Origin: Eurosta solidaginis
Taxonomy: Eukaryota; Arthropoda; Insecta; Diptera; Tephritidae
Assembly (NCBI RefSeq): GCF_040869045.1
Contig: NC_090322.1
Span: 167,848,672 to 167,912,671 of the forward strand
Direction of reading: 5' to 3'
Length of the DNA stretch: 64,000 nucleotides
Part shown: positions 1 through 12,575 of the stretch, one piece after another
Position numbering within the stretch: position 1 is the first letter of the stretch
Layout of the letters: the number at the start of each line of letters is the position of its first letter
Made by a program: the position numbers and the translations under genes
Notes under the pieces: model-generated
The model's database searches: none
What the model was told of the DNA's origin: nothing
What the model saw: only the letters and a program-made list of their open reading frames with translations

Positions 1-515
1 ATATTTGTACGATATGGGTATCAAATGAAAGCTGTTAATGAGTATTTTAAGAGGGAGTGGGTATTAGGTCTATAGGTGGACGCCTTTTCGAGATATCGCT
101 ATAAAGGTGGACCAAGGGTGACTCTAGAATGTTTGTACGATATGGGTATCAAACGAAAGGTGTTACTGAGCATTTTAAGAGGGTGTGGGCATTAGGTCTA
201 TAGGTGGACGCCTTTTCGAGATATCGCCATTAGGGTGGGTCAGGGGTGACTCTAGAATGTTTGTACGATATGGGTATCAAACGAAAGGTGTTACAGAGCA
301 TTTTAAGAGGGAGTGGGCATTAGGTCTATAGGTGGACGCCTTTTCGAGATATCGCCATTAGGGTGGGCCAGGGGTGACTCTAGAATGTTTGTACAATATG
401 GGTATCAAACGAAAGGTGTTACTGAGCATTTTAAGAGGGAGTGGACATTAGGTCTATAGGTGGACGCCTTTTCGAGATATCGCCATTAGGGTGGGCCAGG
501 GGTGTCCCTAGAATG
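1..515 (+). repeat. Minisatellite of copy A, ~128-bp units
   Basis: About four direct units. The mark TCTAGAATG recurs at 123, 251 and 379, giving a 128-bp spacing. Units here belong to a subtype with GTTACTGAGCATTTT and CATTAGGGTGGG, shared with part of the array of copy G near 49-50 kb. Confidence 0.9.
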
Positions 516-1960
516 TGTTTGGACGATATGGATATCAAATTAAAGGTATAATTGAGGGTTTTAAAAGCGAGTGGCCCTTAGATGTATATGTGAAGGCGTT
601 CTCGCGATATCGACCAAAATGTGGAACAGATGATCCAGAAAATGATCTGTCGGGTACTGCTAATTTATTTATATATGCAATACCACTAACAGTATTCCTG
701 CCAAGATTCCAAGGGCTGTTGATTTCGCCTTGTAGAAATTTTTCATTTTCTTCTACTTAATATGGTAGGTGTCACACCCAGTTTACAAAGTTTTTTCCAA
801 AGTTATATTTTGCGTCAATAAAGCAATCCAGTTACCGTGTTTCATCCCTTTTTTCGTATTTGGTATAAAATTATGGCATTTTTTTTCATTTTTAGTTCGA
901 TAAAATGGGCGTGGTTATGGTCGGATTTCGGCCATTTTTTATACCAAGATAAAGTGAGTTCAGATAAGTACGTGGGCTAAGTTTAGTAAAGATATATCGG
1001 TTTTTGCTCAAGTTATTGTGTTAACGGCCGAGCGGAAGGACAGACCGTGGACTGTGTATAAAAACTGGGCGTGGCTTCCACCGATTTCGCCCATTTTCAC
1101 ATAGAACGGTTACCGTCATAGAATCTATGCCCCTACCAAATTTCAAAAGGATTGGTAAATTTTTGTTCGACTTATGGCATTAAAAGTATTCTAGACAAAC
1201 TAAATGAAAATGGGCGGAACCACGCCCATTTTGAAATTTTCTTTTATTTTTGTATTTTGTTGCATCATATCATTACTGGAGTTGAATTTTGACTTAAGTT
1301 ACTTATATACAGTAAAGATATAAAGTTTTTTGTTAAAATTTGAATTTAAAAAATTTTTTTTTTTATAAAGAGGACGTGTTCTTCATCCAATTTTGCTAAT
1401 TTTTATTTAGCACATATACAGTAATAGTAGTAACGTTCCTGCCAAATTTCATCATGATATCTTCAACGACTGCCAAATTACAGCTTGCAAAACTTTTAAA
1501 TTACCTTCTTGTAAAAGTGGGCGGTGCCACGCCCATTGTCCAAAATCGTACTAATTTTATATTCTGCGTCATAACGTCAATCCGTCTACCAAGTTTCATT
1601 GCTTTAACCGCCTTTGACAATGCATTATCGCATTTTTTCGGTTTTTCGAAATTTTCGATATCGAAAAAGTGGGCGTGGTTATAGTCCGATATCGTTCATT
1701 TTAAATAGCGATCTGAGATGAGTGCCCAGGAATCTACATACCAAATTTCATCAAGATACCTCAAAATTTACTCAAGTTATCGTGTTAACGGACAGACGGG
1801 CGGACGGACGGACGGACATGGCTCAATCAAATTTTTTTTCGATACTGATGATTTTGATATATGGAAGTCTATATCTATCTCGATTCCTTTATACCTGTAC
1901 AACCAACCGTTATCCAATCAAAGTTAATATACTCTGTGAGCTCTGCTCAACTGAGTATAA
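1..1960 (+). mobile_element. HINE-L copy A (DINE-1/mini-me-like), 5' cut by window edge
   Basis: Copy A enters the window inside its minisatellite (units of about 128 bp to ~515), then carries the core: a GTGGGCGTGG box near 904 and 1670, a GGGCGGTGCCACGCCC hairpin near 1520, and the perfect palindrome TTTTCGATATCGAAAA at 1652-1667. A GGAC run follows at about 1797-1817 and the right end CAACTGAGTATAA finishes at 1960. No transposase or helicase frame is present, so it is non-autonomous. The plan (subterminal inverted motif, central minisatellite, GGAC microsatellite) matches what is known of mini-me and Helentron-associated elements in flies. The family assignment is inference. Short frames inside it (for example 1454-1684) recur between copies only because the DNA is repeated. 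Confidence 0.75.
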
Positions 1961-4160
1961 ACAAGTAAGGAAGGTTAAGTTCGGGTGTAACCGAACATTA
2001 CATTCTCAGTTGAGAGCTATGGTGACAACATACGGGAAAATAACCATGTAGGAAAATGAACCGAGGGACACCCTGGAATGTGTTTGTATGACATGTGTAT
2101 CAAATGAAAGGCATTAAGTGGTATTTTATGAGGGAGTGGGTCATAGTTCTATAGGTGGACGCCATTTAGGGATATAGCCATAAAGGTGGATCAGGGTTGA
2201 CTCTAGAATGCGTTTGTACGATATGGGTATCAAATGAAAGGTGTTAATGAGTATTTTAAACGGGAGTAATCCTTAGTTCCATAGGTGGACGCCGTTTCGA
2301 GATATCGCCACAAAGGTGGACCAGGGGCGACCCTAGAATTTTTTTGTACAATATGGGCATCAAACGAATGGTGTTAATGAGTATTTTAAAAGGGAGTGGG
2401 CCTTAGTTCTATAGGTGGACGCCTTTTCGAGGTATCGCAATAAAGGTGGACCAGGAGTGACTCCAGACTTTGTTTGTACTATTTGGGTATCAAATGAAAG
2501 GTGTTAATGAGTATTGTTAAAAGGGGGTGGGCCTTCGTTCTATAGGTGTTCGCCTTTTCGAGATATCGCCATAAAGGTGGACCAGGGGTGACTCTAGAAT
2601 ATGTTTGTACGATATGGGTATCAAGTGAAAGGTGTTAATGAGTATTTTAAAAGGGCGTGGGGCTTAGTTCTATAGGTGGACGCCTTTTCGAGATATCGCC
2701 ATAAAGGTGGACCAGGGGTGACTCTAGAATGAGTTTGTTCGATGTGGGTATAAATTATAGGTATTAATGAGAGTTTTAAAAGGAGTGGTTGTAGTTGTAT
2801 ATGTGAAGGCGTTTTCCAGATATCGACCAAAATGTGGACCAGGGTAACCCAGAACATCATCTGTTGGATACCGCTAATTTATTTATATATGTAATACCTG
2901 CCAAGATTTTAAGGGTTTTTTATTTCGCTCTGCAGAACTTTTCATTTTCTTCTACTTAATATGGTAGGTGTCACAACCATTTTATAAAGTTTTTTCTAAA
3001 GTTATATTTAGCGTCAATAAAACAATCCAATAACCATGTTTCATCCCTTTTTCGTATTTGGTATAGAATTATGGCATGTTTTTCATTTTTCGTAATTTTC
3101 GATATCGAAAAAGTGGGCGTGGTCATAGTCGGATTTCGTTCATTTTCCATACCAAGATTAAAAGAGTTCAACTAAGCACGTGAACTAAGTTCATTAAAGA
3201 TATGTCGATGTTTGCTCAAGTTATCGCGTTAACGGCCATGCGGAAGGACAGACGGGCGACTGTGTATAAAAAGCTGGGCGTGGCATCAACCGATTTCGCC
3301 CATTTTCACAGAGAACAGTTAACGTCATAAAATCTATGCCCCTACCAAATTTCAAAAGGATTGGTTAATTTTTGTTCGACTTATGGCGTTAAAAGTATCC
3401 TAGACAAATTAAATGAAAAAGGGCGGAGCCACGCCCATTTTGAAATTTTCTTTTATTTTTATATTTTGTTGCACCATATCATTACTGGAGTTGAATGTTG
3501 ACATAATTTACTTATATACTGTAAAGATATTAAATTTTTTGTAAAAATTTTACTTTAAAAAAAAATTTTCTTTAAAAGTGGGCGTGGTCCTTCTTTGATT
3601 TTGCTAATTTTTATTAAGCGTACATACAGTAATAGGAGTAACGTTCCTGCCAAATTTCATCATGATATCTTCAACGACTGCCAAATTACAGCTTGCAAAA
3701 CTTTTAAATTACCTTCATTTAAAAGTGGGCGGTGCCACGCCCATTGTCCAAAATTTTACTAATTTTCTATTCTGCGTTATAAGTTCAACTCATCTACCAA
3801 GTTTCGTCACTTTATCGGTCTTTTGTAATGAATTATCGCACTTTTTCGGTTTTTCGAAATTTTCGATATCGAAAAAGTGGGCGTGGTTATAGTCCGATAT
3901 CGTTCATTTTAAATAGCGACCTGAGATGAGTGCTCAGGAACCTTCATACCAAATTTCATCAAGATACCTCCAAATTTACTCAAGTTATCGTGTTAACGGA
4001 CGGACGGACGGACGGACATGGCTCAATCAAATTTTTTTTCGATCCTGATTATTTTGATATATGGACGTCTATATCTATCTTGATTCCTTTATATATCTAC
4101 AACCAACCGTTATCCAATCAAACTTAATATACTCTGTGAGCTCTGCTCAACTGAGTATAA
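1961..4160 (+). mobile_element. HINE-L copy B, complete, directly abutting copy A
   Basis: It starts ACAAGTAAGG at 1961 with the left-end hairpin GTTCGGGTGTAACCGAAC, and ends CAACTGAGTATAA at 4160. The left end carries CTCAGTTGAG and the right end CTCAACTGAG, so the termini hold a subterminal inverted motif. Inside are about six ~130-bp units (2060-2830), the core with its palindrome, and a GGAC run near 3998-4016. Copies A and B join head to tail with no spacer. No coding capacity is seen. Length is about 2.2 kb; variation in length between copies lies largely in the number of minisatellite units. Confidence 0.8.
2060..2830 (+). repeat. Minisatellite of copy B, ~130-bp units
   Basis: About six direct units with the shared words GATATGGGTATCAAATGAAA, TATAGGTGGACGCC and GAGATATCGCC. 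The first unit is the most diverged (TTTAGGGATATAGCC), as it is in copies F and G. Confidence 0.88.
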
Positions 4161-4396
4161 AAAAGGTGAACATTTGTAAGGACGACATAAAAAGCAAATT
4201 ATATCACGCGGATACTCGAAGAGTACCGAGCAAAGCTCGGTCGCCTAGGTACTTTTATGTTACACTGATAGTTATGATGGGTGGAGTAAGCTGAGCTAGC
4301 ATTAAACTTCGTTAAACTTCCACTAAAGCCAGGGCCTAGAATTATAAAATTCCACATTTTTTGATGCAATCAACTTGAGAACTAAATGTACTTAAA
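4161..4396. other. Spacer between HINE-L copies B and C, with a short hairpin
   Basis: No gene. The sequence TACCGAGCAAAGCTCGGT near 4220-4240 pairs over ACCGAG/CTCGGT with a five-base loop, and the outer GTAC words also match. It may be the end of another old repeat. Confidence 0.4.
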
Positions 4397-5818
4397 ACAA
4401 GTAAGGAAGGTTAAGTTCGGGTGTAACCGAACATTACATACTCAGCTGAGAGCTTGGGAGACAAAATAAGGGAAAATCACAATGTAGGAAAATGAACCTA
4501 GGGTAACCTTGGAATGTGTTTGTATGACATTGGTACCAAATGGAAAATATTAAAGAGTATTTAAAAGGGAGTGGGCCATAGTTCTATAGGTGGACGCCAT
4601 TTCGGGATATCGCCATAAAGGTGGACCAGGGGTGACTCTAAAATGTATTCGTACGATATGGGTATCAAATTAAAGGTAGTAATGAGGGTTTTAAAAGGGA
4701 GTGACCCTTATTTTTATATGTGAAGGCGTTTTCGAGATATCGACCAAAATGTGGACCAGGGGGACCAGAACATTATCTGTTGGGTACCGCTAATTTATTT
4801 ATATATGTAATACCACGAACAGTATTCCTGTCCAGATTCCAAGGGCTGTTGATTTCGCCATGTAGAAATTTTTCATTTTCTTCTACTTAATATGGTAGGT
4901 GTCACACCCATTTTACAAAGTTTTTTTTAAAGTTATATTTTGCGTCAATAAACCAATCGAATTACAATGTTTCATCCCTTTTTCATATTTGGTATAGAAT
5001 TATGGAATTTTTTTTCTCGTAATTTTCGATTTCGAAAAAGTGGGCGTGGTCATAGTCGGATTTCGGCCATTTTTTATGACAAGATAAAGTGAGTTCAGAT
5101 AAGTACGCGAACTAAGTTTAGTAAAGATATATTGATTTTTGCTCAAGTTATCGTGTTAACGGCCGAGCGGAAGGACAGACGGTCGACTGTGTATAAAAAC
5201 TGGGCGTGGCTTTAACCGATTTCACCCATTTTCACAGGAAACAATTATCGTCATAGAATATATGCTCCTACCAAATTTCACAAGGATTGGTTAATTTTTG
5301 TTCGACTTATGGCATTAAACGTATTCTAGACAAATTAAAAGAAAAAGGGCGGAGCCACGCCCATTTTGAAATTGTCTTTTATTTTTGTATTTTGTTGCAC
5401 CATATAATTACTGGAGTTGAACGTTGACATAATTTACTTATATACTGTAAAGATATTAAATTTTTTGTTAGACTTTGACTTACAAAAAAAATTTTTTTTT
5501 AAGTGGGCGTGGTCATTCTCCGATTTTGCTAATTTTTATTAACCATATATAGTGATAGGAGCAACATTCCTGCCAAATTTCATCATGATATCTTCAACGA
5601 CTGCCAAATTGCGGCTTGCAAAACTTTCAAATTACCTTCTTTCAAAAGTGGGCGGTGCTACGCCCTTTGTCCAAAACTTTACTACTTTTCTATTCTACGT
5701 CATGAGGTCAACCCACCTACCAAGTTTCATCGCTTTATCCGTCTTTGGTAATGAATTATCGCACTTTTTGGATTTTTTGAAATTTTCGATATCGAAAAAG
5801 TGAGCGTGGTTATAGTGG
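4397..5818 (+). mobile_element. HINE-L copy C, 3' truncated
   Basis: The left end ACAAGTAAGG with its hairpin is at 4397. Only about two minisatellite units precede the core (about 4800-5815). Homology stops just after AAAGTGAGCGTGGTTATAGT near 5818, so the GGAC run and right end are missing. No coding capacity. Confidence 0.75.
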
Positions 5819-5893
5819 TTTAATGAACCCTCATGACGAAGCTTAAATCTTGAGCACGCATGATTTAAATTTTTACATGCAATCAAGAAAAAC

Positions 5894-6626
5894 AAGTAAG
5901 GAAGTCTAAGTTCGGATGAAAGCCACCATTACGTACCCATCTGTACACTTGAAATGCTGTTGTTGTTTGTTTTGTGTGCTTAATAGTGTTACAAAGCTGC
6001 GCAATTATACATATATATATGGTTCTATTCTGAACTAAGTTTTCTTCGAGTTATGGCTTCCGAAACATAGAAAATTGCTTAGTCATAATAGGGGCGGTGC
6101 CACGCCCATTTTTTTTTTAATTTGAAGTTTTTCTTATTTATTGTTATAAATCCACTTGGGAAATGAAATACCATTGATATAAAGCTCTTTTTTGCAAAGA
6201 TATAGCTTATTTTATTCGTCCACGACCCTTTTAAAACTTTTTTATATAAAAGGGCATTCCCTATAGTAAGGGCAACCTCTCTGCCGAATTTTGTTTACGA
6301 TAGGTTTAACGATTTCTGATTTATGATTAATAATATTTGTAAAATTGATTTTATCACAAGTGGGCGGTGCCACAGCCCGTTTGAAACAATTTTTTCAAAT
6401 TTTTATCAAGAGTCTCAATATCAGCCCACAAGTCAAATTTCGACACTATAGGTATATTATTTACTAAATAATCAAGTTTTTTGTGTTTTCCAAAATGTTA
6501 TATAATAAAAAGTGGGAGTGGTTATCATCCGATTTCGCTCATTTTCAATACAATTTATTCTTTGCCCAGATAAGCTCAATATTTATTATAATACCCTGTG
6601 TACAAGGACAGCTGGGTATAAAAACC
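5894..6626 (+). mobile_element. HINE-L copy D, old and diverged
   Basis: It starts ACAAGTAAGGAAGTCTAAG and lacks the intact left hairpin, because the GGGTGTAACCGAAC part is mutated. It keeps GGGCGGTGCCACGCCC near 6089-6104 and a second box near 6364, and ends near CAGCTGGGTATAAAAA. Its interior (ATGATTAATAATATTTGTAA) matches copy E rather than copies A-C, so at least two subfamilies are present. Confidence 0.6.
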
Positions 6627-7444
6627 CTCAAATAACTTGTGCCCACTTGTGCTCTGGCTGCTATAACCCCGATCTTTGCCAAGTCCACTTGCAACTGAAT
6701 TTATTTTATTCATACCTTTTCAAGCTTACACGCATAATATTAACATTTGTTGCATAAGGATACGCGGCTTTTTTTTGCATATGACCTCAATAGGTATGCA
6801 TGTATAATCAAGAGAGACCCCTTCTTATTTAGTGAATGCAACCGCTTTTACGTTGGTACCGGTCAGGCCAAAACTCTTTTGGCTTGAACGTTGGAATAAA
6901 AGGCGACTCACGCATAAATTTAGCATAATTTACGCATTTTGTTTGCTAAAAAGAGATGTGAAGAAGCAGTTTGCATTATTCAGCAAAAACAAAAATTCTA
7001 AAAGTATTTAAATATTACAACAAATTCACGTCAACTATGTCCCGGTTGTTTTGCGAGTATTTTATTATGCATTCCACGCTGTATTTATGTCACTTTTATG
7101 TTGCTCTGAGTTTTTTTTTAAGATATTTAGTAAAGCAATGTGCAGATTCTTAAAGTTAAGTGAATGAAAAAAATAAGACTTAAACGGCTTGCACTTACAT
7201 AGCTAAATATACCAGAACGGGTAGATTTGTGGAGGATCATTCTGAGCAAATTTGCTTAAGAGATTGTTGGTCTAAAATTGACAATAAGCCAACAATTTGT
7301 AAACGGATATTTCCCAAACAGGCAATATCGGACCCAATAGATCACAGATGGGCCTGAGGTCGCCTTTCCAGGCGCACAAGATACAAGCACAGCAGTAATA
7401 TTCGCAATATGTAAAGCAGTGGTTTGATTCGACGGTGTACAGTA
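6627..7444. other. No recognisable gene
   Basis: AT-rich sequence with many stops in all frames. Nothing supported. Confidence 0.5.
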
Positions 7445-8520
7445 GACTGGGTCGAAAAAAAGGTGCTAATATCCGCCCCTAAATTTGAAGATTATGTTGA
7501 GAGTGTTTCGGAAAATTTTTTTTTATTTTTTTTTTGATCCTTCGAAATACAACCGAAAAGGTTTTTTCGGTGTAACTTGGTTATTTAACGTCCGATTTTT
7601 AAAATTGATATGTCATTATTTTGGCCTTGAAACGCTTCACATTTCCGTTTAATGTCCTTTTAAGCTATGAAGTCGTTTTCACCAAATTAGGTCAGCTAAC
7701 AAAGTTGTACAATTAATAGGGTTTGCATTGAAAAGTTAATAAAGATATGCCAAATATCATGAATAGGGGAAGTCAAAGTAAATAAGGGAGTCAAACCTGT
7801 TGTTTTGTATTTATAAAATAACAGTATGCGACAAAATTAACTGTTTTTCTGGGTATTGGACAAAACCCACTTTTTCGTAGAGATTGAGGCTTAAGTAAAC
7901 AAAGTGCTATCTCCGTTTTTCGAAATTAGCCTCCAAAAAATAGATATCGGCTTTCAAAGTTCGAAATTCTTCATTTCGAAATTAAATTTTTTTTGTTAAC
8001 GCGTTGAGCAAATTGAAAAAGTAAAAATGTGGGCGTGGTCCGCTCTTATCCCTTATTTGAAGGGCTGAATTCTTTTTTTGAGAAATTTAGTATAACAGCT
8101 GTTATACGAGATGAAAAGTCAGAAGTCAGAGTCTGACCTTGAAAGTGCTATAACTTCTTTATTATTTTAGTAATATGGTTTCAAAGCAACATTTTCTTGA
8201 ATTGTTTAGTAGATTCGTTTGGTAAGAAAAAAAGGAAAGTTTATGGGGCACAACTTTGTTAGCTGACCTAATTATGTGAAAACGACTTTATAGCTTAAAA
8301 GGACATTTAACGGAAATGTGAAGCTTCTCAAGGCCAAAATAATGACATATCAATTTTAAAAATCGGACGTCAAATAACCAAGTTACACCGAAAAAATATT
8401 TTCGGCTGTATTTCGAAGGATCAAAAAAAAAAAAAATTTCCGAAACCCTTGCAACATAATCTTTAAATTTCGGGGCGGACATTAGCAACTTTTTTTTTTT
8501 GGATGCGGGCCAACCCAGTC
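7445..8520. mobile_element. Non-autonomous DNA transposon with long terminal inverted repeats
   Basis: The left arm 7445-7708 and right arm 8250-8520 are inverted repeats of about 264 and 271 bp with scattered mismatches. The tips are GACTGGGTCG and, read inward from the right, GACTGGGTTG. TA lies on both sides (7443-7444 and 8521-8522), as expected for a TA target duplication. The 541-bp interior has no transposase frame and contains the perfect 18-bp palindrome GTATAACAGCTGTTATAC at 8090-8107. TA targeting suggests mobilisation by a Tc1/mariner-superfamily enzyme, which is inference. The whole element could fold into one long hairpin. Confidence 0.85.
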
Positions 8521-8522
8521 TA

Positions 8523-11500
8523 GTGCAGGCAGGACATCAACCAGAGATAACAAATGCTATCGTGAAATCCTGCCCAATGAATGTCGTTGTCAGAGTTTTA
8601 AGCCTAATTGTGTTTTAAGAACAAGACGCTTAACGAATTATAAACTGTTTTGCCGATATCGTCTGCTTATAACACTCTGAAGCTAACGTTGCCGTTTATC
8701 GTCTAGCGTTACGTGTTTCGTCAACTGCAGGAAAGCAATTGTCAAATTTGTTTTCGGCTTTCAAGTGTTCTGCTCGAGAATTGTTCTCTTCATAATCTAT
8801 GCACGCTCTGGACATCTGTTACCAGGTCGCAGTTCTCGTTTTAACAGGCGTTATTTAAGCTTCTCGCACACACGCCTTTGTGCTTCTGCTTTATTCTTCT
8901 GTAAAGGCATCTCGCATCCCTTTTCAGCTCGCCGTAACGTTAACAAACTCTTCTTTTTGTGTAGACCTGTAGACAGCGAAATTTTTTTCGGTTGCAAAGC
9001 GCAATTCTTCATGACGCCAGTACGAAGTACGCATGTGATATGCTCCCACGGCTCTTGCATTACGCCGGGTGTACTTGTGCACTCAGAAAGCGCGGTGTGG
9101 GAGTAGAGTTGCGAAATCGTCGACAGTTTGTGCGACTGCAGCCTTTCGACGCTGCGCTTTCCTTGTGGCTCCAGATGCAGGCGCATGTTTTGGCTACAAG
9201 CAGATAATGATTATAATCCATATTAGGTCCTTGAGTCGTGCATACATCCATAACTCGTGGCATGTGTTCCGTGTAACACAACGTGGTCGATCAGGTTACA
9301 AGTACTTCGATCGGGGCACAGAACCATGTAGCTTGATGTATATCTATAAGTAAGCTTAAATCTGGTGCTGAATATTACTTTGTTTCGAGCACAGGCTTGG
9401 TCGATCAGCTTCAGTCTATTGGGAGAGGTTTCATTGTTGCGGCTGAACGCCTTAGAGGCCACCTTCATCCTTCGTTTCCACCCTGATGTTAGAGTCGCCA
9501 AACACGACTTTATATCTTATATCTTTATATATACGTCCCTCACCTCATCGTCTTTCTTCTCCCTCGGTGCATGGACGCAGATGAAAAAGATATTGAACAG
9601 TTTTGATTTTATGCGGATAGCTGCAAGGCGTTCGTTCACATGCGAAGTCTCTCTGCCACCACGAATTCAACAAAATGAAAATGCAATTAATAAATCCTTT
9701 TAAAATGGAATGCAATTAAATGCAACGCAATCAAATACAATAAACCGCCATTCGTGCAACAAGTGCACTTGTCACACCGCTGTACCAGAAATAAAAATCA
9801 TAACCATAGCCAACAACAACAAATCTTCCAAATAAAGCAGAAAATGTGAGCAGTGAAGCAAAGCATACGCAATCAGTCATATGGTGGATAAAAAACCAGA
9901 GCAGTCAGCCGACAACAAAGAGCACTCACCTGAAGCGCCAACAGCAATTAAATGTCGCCAACATACAAATACACAAACAAAAATAATAGGAATACATTCC
10001 CTTACAACAACCGGAAATGAACTTAAGCGATGCAAATGCGCTTACCTACCTACCAAAGTATTTAGCGGCTGCAAGATGTATGGATAAGTGCGTGTTGCAA
10101 GAGGATGATATGAAGGCAAGAAGTAGACGAAGAATCAGGGGCGAACTGTTTATGGAAGTGTCACTGGCAACGACTGGATATCGCGCAACTAACAACAAAA
10201 CGCAGCAAATTATTTAGTAGCGTCTGAATGCCGCAAGGTGAACGCAAGAACAAAGATGGATTTTGTAGACTCTGCTACGCTGGCTGGTAGCAGAATGAAG
10301 GTGATGTATGTATGTGGGCGCGCGCGTCCACAACAGCTACTTCAGTCTGATTATTGTTGACTGCAGCAATTTTAAATGCAACTCATTAATCGTAATCGGC
10401 ACCAGGCTCAGCAGCAACAACAACAACAACATGCATGCCCATGCACATATTGGTGAGGTTGCTATGGTGGTGGTAGTAGGTGGTGGTGGCAGGAGGCGGC
10501 AAGTTGTTTTAAGATTTGTTAGCCTAAAGCGAGCCTAGTGAGTCTACGCAATATTATGCGGTAATACGATTTTGTGGCTTAGCGTTGATTATGCTTTCAC
10601 AATATTTGTTGTGGACACATAGGTACTCCTGTGCGCTCTAAATTCCAATGTAGTTGCCTTTGTTGTTGTTGCTGTTGCTGTTGCTCTTAGCGTTTTTAAT
10701 TGGAATTAAGCGGCAGCAAAATTTCACATTTTTTTCACATCATTTGACGTTTCAAGTGGTTACGCCTTTTGTCATTTGTCAGTGCATTCAAATGTGCCTT
10801 TGCTAGAAAAATGCCTATCGGCAATAAATTGCAGCTCGCTTACGATAAATTTCTTTAGTTCTATTTGTTATTGGATATACATAACGATCTGTAAGGTATC
10901 ACATAAATATTAACTAGTTTTAGAACCAAACTGTCTTAACCGAACTAGTACGAAAAGCACCAGACTTGGACATACTAAAAAATTCATAGCTTGGGATAAT
11001 ATTGTAACGAATTTACTGCAATTCCTCTTATTTGCAACCTTCTCATTAGGTATCGCTAAACTGTTGAATAAATAACTTCAATATTTAATAATGCAAAATG
11101 GCCTTTATTAAAGTAGTTCACAATAACACTGATACTTCACAACCAATAGCCTGCTTAAATGAAACTGATTGTCGCGCCTCTACTGTTGCTGCTTTTATAC
11201 TACTGTGTGATTTCCCCGTTGCATCTTCTAGGCGCTTCCAGAATTTACTTAGTTACTGGTATATAATTATAACTACAGATGCGCGTGTGAAGCTCTCATA
11301 TGCGCGTGTATTTGTGAGCGACACTTCCACAATTATAATTGCATACTTTTGGGAGCATCTCAGATAAGATATCTGCATGTGTTTGTGCGTTGCTTCTCCG
11401 CTGCGTGTACGTACAAATGTATAGACATAATGATTGAATTATTGATGTGCATACAAGTCACTACTTAGCATCGGCTTAGAGATGACAGTACCCCTTAGTG

Positions 11501-12099
11501 TTGCTAATATTCGTTACAATATTGTCGTACCCAGACATGGTCCGGACTCTGAGGAAAGATATATGTATACTGGTTTTGTGTACTGTGCGGTAGTAAATCA
11601 TGGGGCAACGAGTTCGCCTGAGACCGGACTAGTAATAAGGCATTCCCAGTTTTGGAGGTATACTGCGGTGTTCAGACATTGTCCAGACTTTGCGCAAACC
11701 TAGATATTGTTTCTAATTTTTTTCTCTTCGACGTTATGGTAGCGTAATGCCCTCAAGTGACTTATGAAACCAGGCTAATCCTTTTTATTTGTCCACACCT
11801 CGTGTAGACTCCATTTTTCTCACAGCAGTCCAAGAAATGTGTATGCACATTAGGGCAAGGTACTTTTCCAAAAACTTTGTGTACAATGAGTCTTTCGCCG
11901 AGAAAACGAAGCAATGAAACATAACGTCTAGTTCGGTTAGACATCCTTGAAACCGCTAAGCTTGCTCAATATCTGCGCCACCTGGTACTTTAGTTCGCCG
12001 TGTTTCTACTCTTGTAAGTTCGCCGTTGTAAGGCATTATTCTTTTTGGGCTCCAATAACTTTCTCTCTCCACCTACAAGCACTTCTTAGAGTTAATTTT
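8523..12099. other. Non-repetitive AT-rich region, no convincing gene
   Basis: Several overlapping frames of 60-113 codons lie on both strands (about 8765-9700), but none shows a recognisable domain, and opposing frames overlap, which argues for chance. CAG/CAA repeats are at about 10409-10430, GGTGGT repeats near 10465-10490 and TGTTGC repeats near 10662-10686. It could be intronic or intergenic. The 8.7-9.5 kb part looks slightly richer in G+C than its surroundings. Confidence 0.45.
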
Positions 12100-12425
12100 G
12101 AGTTAGTTAGGTAAGGTTAGGTTGAACTGGCCGGTCCGTAAGGACCTCATATAGACTGAATGAGTCCATAGTGTTGCTAGAAGTTTGCTAAACCATCAGA
12201 CTTAAAAACCCTTTCAGATACCAATAGCTATGTTATACAATGACAAGGTCCTCTTGGCTATTACTAGAAGCTTTCTAGAGCCCATGCTAGTTGCTCCTTC
12301 TTGGTCTGATAGCTGAGCCACTCCAAATAGCTGACGTCTTAGCCTGGAGAACGCAGGGCACGAGCATAAAGTGATCGATCGTTTCCTCCTCCAACCCTCA
12401 CTTCTACATCTGCTATCACTCATAA
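12100..12425 (-). pseudogene. LOA-clade retrotransposon, 3' end fragment
   Basis: Read on the minus strand, 12423-12214 encodes the degenerate C-terminus of a LOA-type polymerase. It aligns with the better copy at 31476-31748 by SDSRCR, the CSCPA zinc-finger end and SRKLLVIAKRT. The 3' untranslated tail (12100-12213) matches the other LOA tails through GAACTGGCCGGTCC. The cysteine finger has lost residues through a small insertion or deletion. The body upstream is cut off. Confidence 0.7.
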
Positions 12426-12465
12426 AAAAAATATGATACTTAGCGAAATTTACATACGAGAATAT

Positions 12466-12575
12466 TTAGGCCGAGCTTTTTTCCAAGTTGCATCGAGCCT
12501 AATTTAATTTTACCTACAAATTGACATGAATAGACCTTCATGTTTTATGCCGACTCAGATTGTTTGCTAAATCAG
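12466..12575 (-). repeat. Fragment of the tRNA-derived SINE family (tail half)
   Basis: It matches the tail-side half of the SINE at 15963-16329 through TAGGCCGAGCTT, CCTACAAATTG and CATGTTTTATGCCGACTC. The tRNA-like head is absent. It is old by its divergence. Confidence 0.6.

Noticed and set aside
1454..1684. 76-codon frame repeated in HINE-L copies A, B, C and G
   Set aside because: It is repeated because the element is. Stops and frameshifts appear in copies D-F, and substitutions do not favour synonymous sites by eye.
8765..9703. Cluster of 70-113 codon frames on both strands
   Set aside because: They overlap in opposing registers, and no domain, splice pattern or repeat partner is recognised. 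Chance is the simplest reading, though a host exon cannot be excluded.
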